Origin: CAYJRR01 sp964372275 [NCBI: uncultured bacterium]
GTDB taxonomy: Bacteria; CAYJRR01
NCBI GenBank assembly: GCA_964372275.1
Contig: CAYJRR010000002.1
Span: 1-64,000, forward strand
Direction of reading: 5' to 3'
Length of the DNA stretch: 64,000 bases
Shown: positions 59,091 to 64,000 of the stretch, in pieces
Layout: the number at the start of each line of letters is the position of its first letter
Position numbering within the stretch: position 1 is the first letter of the stretch
Notes under the pieces: generated by a model
What the model was told of the DNA's origin: nothing
What the model saw: only the letters and a program-made list of their open reading frames with translations
Databases searched by the model: none
Position numbers and translations under genes: made by a program

Positions 59091-60128
59091 GTGGCGAAGG
59101 TCAAGCTGACGAAGCTGGTGAAGAAGGCCGGCTGAGCGGCGAAGCTGGGCCCGGGGGGCCTGGACCAGTTGATGGCGTTCCTGCCTCGCGCGGGCGCCGA
59201 TCCCAAGCTGATCGTCGGTCCCGAGACCCACGACGACGCCGGGGTCTATCGCCTGTCCGAGACGCTCGCGCTCGTCCAGACGCTCGACGTCATCACGCCG
59301 ATCGTCGACGACCCGCACCGCTTCGGCCGCGTCGCCGCGGCGAACAGCCTTTCCGACGTCTGGGCGATGGGGGGGACCCCCATCACCGCGATGAACATCG
59401 CCTGCTATCCGGTCGAAACGCTGGGGCCCGAGGAGATGGGGGCGATCCTGGCGGGGGCGGCCGGGATCTGCGCCGACGCCGGGACCGCCGTCGTCGGCGG
59501 CCATACCGTCGAGGACGACACCCTCAAGTTCGGATTGTCGGTGACTGGAACGGTCGACCCGCAGCGGACGATCGAGAACCGCCTCGCCCGGCCGGGGGAC
59601 GCGCTGGTGCTGACCAAGGCGATCGGCACCGGGATCGTCACCACCGCGCTCAAGAAGGGGACGGTGCGCGACGGCTCGCCCGAGGTCGAGGCGGCCATCG
59701 CCTCGATGGAGACGCTGAACCGCGCCGCCGGGGAGGCGGCGGTGGCGGCGGGGGTCCGCGCCGGCACCGACGTCACCGGCTTCGGACTGATCGGGCACGC
59801 GCTCAACATCGCGCGCGGGTCGGACGTCTCGATCGAGATCGACGGCGGCGCCGTGCCGCTGCTCCCCGGGACGCGCACGCTCGCGGCCAAGGGGATCTGC
59901 ACCGGCGGCGCGCGCTCCAACGCCAAGCACTACGGCGGCGAGGTCGACGTGCCGGCATCGCTTGCCGACGTCGTCTACGACCCGCAGACCTCCGGCGGAC
60001 TGCTGCTGGCGATCGCGGAGTCGAAGGTCGAGGGGTTGCTCGCCGAGCTCACCCGGCGCGGCGTCGAGACGCGCGCGGTGATCGGGCGCGTGGTCGCGCG
60101 AAGAGAACGGAGGATCGTGGTCCGATGA
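59091..60128 (+). CDS. selD: Selenophosphate synthase with selenocysteine (UGA recoded)
   Basis: A 345-residue ATP-dependent enzyme making selenophosphate. The TGA at 59133-59135 is in frame with the body and lies where SelD has Cys/Sec: KLTKLVKKAG-(Sec15)-AAKLGPGG, with Lys18 three residues later as in the family. So the TGA codes for selenocysteine and the true start is upstream: GTG at 59091, with GAGGG 5 bases before it. ATG 59061 is in frame but lacks a ribosome binding site. Landmarks: ETHDDAGVYRL, ANSLSDVWAMGGTPITAMN, GGHTVEDDTLKFG, TDVTGFGLIGH and DPQTSGGLLLA. Naive gene calling would begin after the Sec codon. Confidence 0.93.
59145..59163 (+). other. Putative bacterial SECIS hairpin
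   Basis: Immediately 3' of the UGA. A 7-bp stem (59145-59151 with 59157-59163, with two G-U pairs) closes the 5-base loop CGGGG. The apical loop begins 16 bases after the UGA, in the range used by bacterial SECIS elements, and contains G residues as SelB needs. It lies wholly inside the selD coding region. Confidence 0.6.
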
Positions 60129-61732
60129 TCGACCGGGTGAAGGTGCAGCGGGCGCTGGTGAGCCTCTCCGACAAGAGCGGCGCCGCCGATCTCTGCCGGG
60201 CGCTGACCGCGGCCGGCGTCGAGATCGTCTCCAGCGGCGGGACCGCGGAGCACCTTCGCAAGGCGGGGGTCCCGGTCGTGGAGCTGGGGACCTTCACCGG
60301 ATTCCCAGAAATGCTCGACGGGCGGGTGAAGACGCTGCATCCGGCGGTGCACGCCGGGCTGCTGGCGCGCCGTGACCTGCCGGAGCACCTCGCCACGCTC
60401 GACAGGCACGGCCTCAAGGCGATCGACCTGGTGGTCGTGAACCTCTACCCGTTCGAGGGGACCGTCGCCCGGCCCGACCACACCTTCGAGCAGGCGATCG
60501 AAAACATCGACATCGGCGGACCGGCGATGCTGCGCTCGGCGGCCAAGAACTGGGAGGCGGTCGGGGTGGTGACCGATCCCGCCGACTACGGGCGGGTGGT
60601 GGAGGAGATCCGCGGCGGTGGATTGACCCGCGCCTTCCGCTTCGAGCTGATGCGCCGCTGCTTCGACCGCGTCGCCGCCTACGACGACGCGATCTCGACC
60701 TACCTTTCGTCCGTTCCGCCGGAGGCGGCCGGGCGCCCGGAGGCGACGCCGGCGCGCGCCCCCTTCCCGGAGACGCTCAACGTGCAGATGCGCCGTGCCC
60801 AGGACCTGCGCTACGGCGAGAACCCGCACCAGCAGGCGACCTTCTACGTCGAGACGGCGCGCGAGGCGGTCGGCGTCCCGTCGATGCACCAGCACCAGGG
60901 GAAGGAGCTCAGCTACAACAACATCCTCGACTTCGACGCCGGCTTACGCCTGGCGTCCGAGTTCGATCCGGCGGACGGACACGTCTGCGTGATCGTGAAG
61001 CACAACAACCCCTGCGGCGTCGCGCGGGCGGCCTCGGCCGAGGCGGCGTTCCGCGCGGCGCTGGCCTGCGATCCGGTCTCGGCCTTCGGCGGGGTGATCG
61101 CCTTCAACGGCGCGGTCGACGCGGCGGCGACGGCGGCGATCGCCGAGCAGTTCTACGAGGGGGTGGCGGCGCCGTCGTTCGCCAACGGGGCGCGGGCCGT
61201 TCTCGAGAAGAAGAAGAACCTCCGCGTGCTCACGGTCCAATCGATGCCGACGGCGGAGCGCCACCGCGGTGTCGACCTGCGGCGCGTCGTCGGCGGGATG
61301 CTGGCGCAGACCTGGGACCTCTCCGCCGAGGATCTCGCGAAGGCCAAGGTGGTCACGAAGCGGGCCCCGGCCCCGGACGAGCTCGCCGAGCTCGCCTTCG
61401 GATGGCGCATCGCCAAGCACGTCAAGTCGAACGCCATCGTCCTGACCCGCGACCGGCGGCTGGTCGGCGTCGGCGCCGGACAGATGAGCCGCGTCGATTC
61501 GATGGAGGTGGCGATCCGAAAGGCGACCGCCGCCGGACACGCGCTCGCGGGGGCCGCGCTCGCCTCCGACGCCTTCTTCCCCTTCCGCGACGGGATCGAC
61601 GCCGCGGCCCGCGCCGGGATCCGCGCCATTGCTCAACCCGGCGGCTCGATCCGCGACGAGGAGTGCGTCCGGGCCGCGGACGAAGCGGGGATCGCGATGC
61701 TGTTCACCGAGATCCGGCATTTCCGGCACTGA
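60125..61732 (+). CDS. purH: Bifunctional AICAR transformylase / IMP cyclohydrolase
   Basis: A 535-residue enzyme for the last two steps of IMP synthesis. The MGS-like IMP cyclohydrolase domain is about 1-195 (SLSDKSGAADLCRAL, SSGGTAEHLRKAGV, GRVKTLHPAVHAGLLARRD, VNLYPF, IENIDIGGPAM). The AICAR transformylase domain follows (LRYGENPHQQATFY, GKELSYNNILDFDAG, VIVKHNNPCGVA with the catalytic Lys-His, DPVSAFGGVIAFN, PGGSIRDEE). The ATG overlaps the selD stop. Followed after 16 bases by purD in the same operon. Confidence 0.96.
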   Translation: MIDRVKVQRALVSLSDKSGAADLCRALTAAGVEIVSSGGTAEHLRKAGVPVVELGTFTGFPEMLDGRVKTLHPAVHAGLLARRDLPEHLATLDRHGLKAIDLVVVNLYPFEGTVARPDHTFEQAIENIDIGGPAMLRSAAKNWEAVGVVTDPADYGRVVEEIRGGGLTRAFRFELMRRCFDRVAAYDDAISTYLSSVPPEAAGRPEATPARAPFPETLNVQMRRAQDLRYGENPHQQATFYVETAREAVGVPSMHQHQGKELSYNNILDFDAGLRLASEFDPADGHVCVIVKHNNPCGVARAASAEAAFRAALACDPVSAFGGVIAFNGAVDAAATAAIAEQFYEGVAAPSFANGARAVLEKKKNLRVLTVQSMPTAERHRGVDLRRVVGGMLAQTWDLSAEDLAKAKVVTKRAPAPDELAELAFGWRIAKHVKSNAIVLTRDRRLVGVGAGQMSRVDSMEVAIRKATAAGHALAGAALASDAFFPFRDGIDAAARAGIRAIAQPGGSIRDEECVRAADEAGIAMLFTEIRHFRH

Positions 61733-61748
61733 TCGCGCGGCGGTGGGA

Positions 61749-63023
61749 ATGAAACGCGAACGGTCGAAAAGGGTGCTCGTGGTCGGCAGCGGAGGCCGGG
61801 AGCACGCGCTGGCGTGGAAGATCGCGCAGTCGCCGGACCGACCCGAGGTGCTGATCGCCCCGGGGAACGCGGGGACGGCGGCGGTCGGCGAGAACCTGCC
61901 GGTGCAGGCCGACGACCTCGAAGGGATCGTGCGGCTGGCGCGCGAACGCGGCGTCTCGCTGGTGGTGGTCGGACCGGAGGGGCCGCTGGTGCTCGGGCTC
62001 GTCGATCGCCTGCAGGAGGCGGGGATCCCGGCGTTCGGGCCGTCGAAGGCGGCGGCGCAGCTCGAGGGGAGCAAGGCGTTCGCCAAGCGCTTCCTCGCCC
62101 GGCACGGGATCCCGACCGCCGCCTACGGCGAGTTCGACGAGCTCGACGCCGCAATCCGATACGTGCGCGCGCAGCCCGGGCCGCAGGTGGTGAAGGCCGA
62201 CGGTCTGGCGGCGGGGAAGGGGGTCTTCGTCTGCGACGACCTCGCGCAGGCCGAAGCCGCGCTGCGGGCCGTCCTGCGGGAAGGGGCGGTCGGTGGCGCG
62301 GGGGGCCGGGTGGTGATCGAGGAGCGCCTTCCCGGCGTCGAGGTCTCGGCGCTCGCCCTGTGCGACGGGGAGCGCGTGCTGCCGCTGTCGACGGCGCGCG
62401 ATCACAAGCGGGCCTTCGACGGCGATCAGGGCCCCAACACCGGCGGGATGGGGGCCTTCTCCCCGGCCCCCGACGTGGATCCTTCGCTCGAGCGGGAGAT
62501 TCTCGAGCGTGTTCTCCAGCCGGCGGTCGACGGGATGCGCGCCGACGGCATCCCCTACCGCGGGCTGCTCTACGCCGGGCTGATGGTCCACCAGGGGCGC
62601 CCCTACGTCCTCGAGTTCAACGCGCGCTTCGGCGATCCGGAGACGCAGCCGCTGTTGGTGCGGCTTCGCACCGACCTCGTGCCGCTGCTGGAGGCGTCGG
62701 CCGTCGGCTCCCTCGCCGGGCGTTCGCTCGAGTGGGATCCGCGGGCGGCGACGTGCGTGGTGATGGTCGCCGACGGCTATCCCGGGGAGTACGCCAAGGG
62801 GGCGGAGATCGTCGGGCTGGAGGAGGCCGGACGGATTCCGGACGTGAACGTCTTCCACGCAGGAACCGCGCTCGCCGGCGGGAAGGTCGTCACCGCGGGG
62901 GGGCGCGTTCTCGGCGTCACCGCGCTGGGGAACGACGTTGCCGCGGCGGCCCGGCGCGCGTATGAAGCGGTCGACCGGATCGGCTGGCGCGGCGCGCGCG
63001 CGCGTCGCGACGTCGGTCTATAG
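61749..63023 (+). CDS. purD: Phosphoribosylamine-glycine ligase
   Basis: A 424-residue ATP-grasp enzyme for the second step of purine synthesis. Landmarks are VLVVGSGGREHALAWKIAQS (about 9-28), VVVGPEGPLVLGL, KAFAKRFLARHGIPT, VVKADGLAAGKGVFVC, DHKRAFDGDQGPNTGGMGAFSPAP and EFNARFGDPETQ (metal ligands). The C-terminal domain ends VTALGNDVAAAARRAYEAVDRIGW. A short unordered tail follows. Operon with purH and the DUF1015 gene. The ATG at 61749 is fixed by the family start. Confidence 0.96.
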   Translation: MKRERSKRVLVVGSGGREHALAWKIAQSPDRPEVLIAPGNAGTAAVGENLPVQADDLEGIVRLARERGVSLVVVGPEGPLVLGLVDRLQEAGIPAFGPSKAAAQLEGSKAFAKRFLARHGIPTAAYGEFDELDAAIRYVRAQPGPQVVKADGLAAGKGVFVCDDLAQAEAALRAVLREGAVGGAGGRVVIEERLPGVEVSALALCDGERVLPLSTARDHKRAFDGDQGPNTGGMGAFSPAPDVDPSLEREILERVLQPAVDGMRADGIPYRGLLYAGLMVHQGRPYVLEFNARFGDPETQPLLVRLRTDLVPLLEASAVGSLAGRSLEWDPRAATCVVMVADGYPGEYAKGAEIVGLEEAGRIPDVNVFHAGTALAGGKVVTAGGRVLGVTALGNDVAAAARRAYEAVDRIGWRGARARRDVGL

Positions 63024-63037
63024 GGGATGAGGGCACG

Positions 63038-64000
63038 ATGGCGGTGATCCGACCGTTCCGTGGACTGCGTTACGACCGCTCCAGGGTCGGACCGCTGGAG
63101 CGCGTCCTCTGCCCCCCGTACGACGTCGTCGACGAAGCGGAGCGCGCGCGGCTCACCGCCCTCTCCCCCTACAACCTGATCCGCGTCGAACTGCCGCAGG
63201 AGCGTCCGTCGGTCGCGGCCACCCCCGAGGACTACGCGCGCGCCGCCGAGACGCTCGCCCGGTGGGAGGCGGAGGGGGCCTTGCTCCGGGACGGGAAGCC
63301 GTCGGTCTATCCATATTCCCAACGGTTCGTCGGTCCGGACGGGAAGACGCGCGAGCGGCGCGGCTTCCTCACACTGCTCCGCGTCGAGGACTACGACGGC
63401 GGCGCCGTTCGGCCGCACGAGAAGACGCTGCCCAAGCCGAAGGAGGACCGGTTCAACCTCCTCCGCTCGACGAGCACCAACGTCTCGCCCGTCTTCGGGC
63501 TGTTCGACGACCGCGACGGTCGCGCCTCCGAGGTGCTGGCGAGGGCCTGCGCGGGGGCGCCGCTCGCGGAGATCGTCGACGGGAAGGGGATCGAGCACCG
63601 CGTCTGGCGGATCGAGGACGGCGAGGCGCTGGGCGGCGTCCGCGCGGCGCTGACCGAAGCGAGGATCTACATCGCCGACGGACACCACCGCTACGAGACG
63701 GCGATCCGTTACCGCAACGCGCGCCGCGAGGCGGAGTCGGTGCGCCCGCCGATCGGAACCGCCCCCTACGACTTCACCCTCGCCTATCTCTCCGACCTGC
63801 GCGATCCGGGCCTCGCCGTCTTCCCCATCCACCGCCTGGCGAAGATCCCCCCGGGCCTGACCCCCGCCGCGGCCCGCGCCGCGTTGGAGCGGTTCTTCGT
63901 CGTCGAGGAGATCGCCGGCGTCGAGGCGGCGCCCCCGGGTTCGGCGGCGTCGGCCCCCGAGGCGACCGCCGCCGCTCTCGAGGCGGCGATCCAGCCGTTC
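63038..64000 (+). CDS. DUF1015 family protein (3' partial)
   Basis: The frame is open to the window end; 321 codons are visible. It starts 14 bases after purD, with GAGGG before the ATG at 63038. Family landmarks are RPFRGLRYD, ERVLCPPYDVVDEAER, NLIRVELPQ, RGFLTLLRVEDY, RPHEKTLPKPKEDRFNLLRSTSTNVSPVFGLF and IYIADGHHRYETAIRYRNARR (HHRYETA hallmark, about residue 215). The biochemical role is unproven. It often sits near serine-biosynthesis genes, but here it follows purine genes. Confidence 0.9.
   Translation, partial: MAVIRPFRGLRYDRSRVGPLERVLCPPYDVVDEAERARLTALSPYNLIRVELPQERPSVAATPEDYARAAETLARWEAEGALLRDGKPSVYPYSQRFVGPDGKTRERRGFLTLLRVEDYDGGAVRPHEKTLPKPKEDRFNLLRSTSTNVSPVFGLFDDRDGRASEVLARACAGAPLAEIVDGKGIEHRVWRIEDGEALGGVRAALTEARIYIADGHHRYETAIRYRNARREAESVRPPIGTAPYDFTLAYLSDLRDPGLAVFPIHRLAKIPPGLTPAAARAALERFFVVEEIAGVEAAPPGSAASAPEATAAALEAAIQPF

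Overview
This is a gene-dense, high-GC (roughly two-thirds or more G+C by eye) chromosomal window with 57 supported protein-coding genes, two of them cut by the window ends. I saw no rRNA, tRNA, CRISPR array, phage module or transposase. The gene set points to a Gram-negative bacterium: lolA, an Omp85-type barrel and many lipoprotein signals. A myxobacterial or other deltaproteobacterial relative is most likely. The reasons are a Gemmata/Myxococcus-type sigma factor, a Ser/Thr kinase with the HRDVSP loop fused to a STAND ATPase and TPRs, a MYXO-CTERM-like tail on a trypsin-like protease, and a selenocysteine-containing SelD. The lineage call is inference.

Layout. 0-5 kb: sigma factor (5' truncated), arrestin/Spo0M-like protein, a secreted HExxH protein with a coiled-coil partner, and an ABC exporter. 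4.9-13 kb: a metabolic island of somewhat lower GC with TPP-dependent E1 alpha and beta, an Lgt-like membrane protein, two histidine-box desaturases, a left-handed beta-helix protein, an AmrS-like radical SAM enzyme and a Cys/Met-metabolism PLP enzyme. Four of these form one overlapping minus-strand operon. 13-16.6 kb: small exported protein, WecB-like epimerase, ComF, and a degenerate pyroglutamyl-peptidase homologue. 16.6-23 kb: minus-strand signalling locus with a transglutaminase/TPR protein, two paralogous FecR-like/TPR proteins and a CHASE2 adenylate/guanylate cyclase. 23-28.6 kb: exported protein, GNAT, glmS-glmU, ssb.

28.6-33 kb: three small lipoproteins, RidA, GAF-GAF-GGDEF diguanylate cyclase. 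33-40.3 kb: ftsB-like gene, rimO, divergent ftsK, an inverted-repeat-flanked S23/four-helix-bundle gene, trypsin-like protease, FKBP, lolA. 40.3-43.5 kb: unknown protein, endonuclease/exonuclease/phosphatase-fold enzyme and alkaline-phosphatase-superfamily phosphodiesterase. 43.5-52.3 kb: giant kinase, then coxII-ctaA-ctaB and an M1-like/Omp85 fusion. 52.3-58.8 kb: lipoproteins, TPR and zinc-ribbon proteins, alpha/beta hydrolase plus deoxynucleoside kinase, Gly-rich lipoprotein. 59-64 kb: selD-purH-purD-DUF1015, an operon for selenophosphate and late purine synthesis.

Genes are packed with very frequent 4-nt start/stop overlaps (ATGA, GTGA and one TTGA), so translational coupling is a general feature. 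No gap between genes exceeds 300 bases. The larger gaps (773-929, 2797-3044, 13608-13792, 23737-23980, 27893-28132, 28586-28794, 37498-37735, 58802-59090) hold promoters, hairpins or the polypurine inverted repeats where listed, and otherwise nothing I can name.

Most interesting items: the in-frame UGA of selD with a plausible bSECIS hairpin; the S23 gene bracketed by 36-bp perfect inverted repeats, with a gene-less relative of the repeat 9 kb away; the desaturase/radical-SAM/PLP/TPP island; and the M1-like pseudo-peptidase fused to an Omp85-type barrel.
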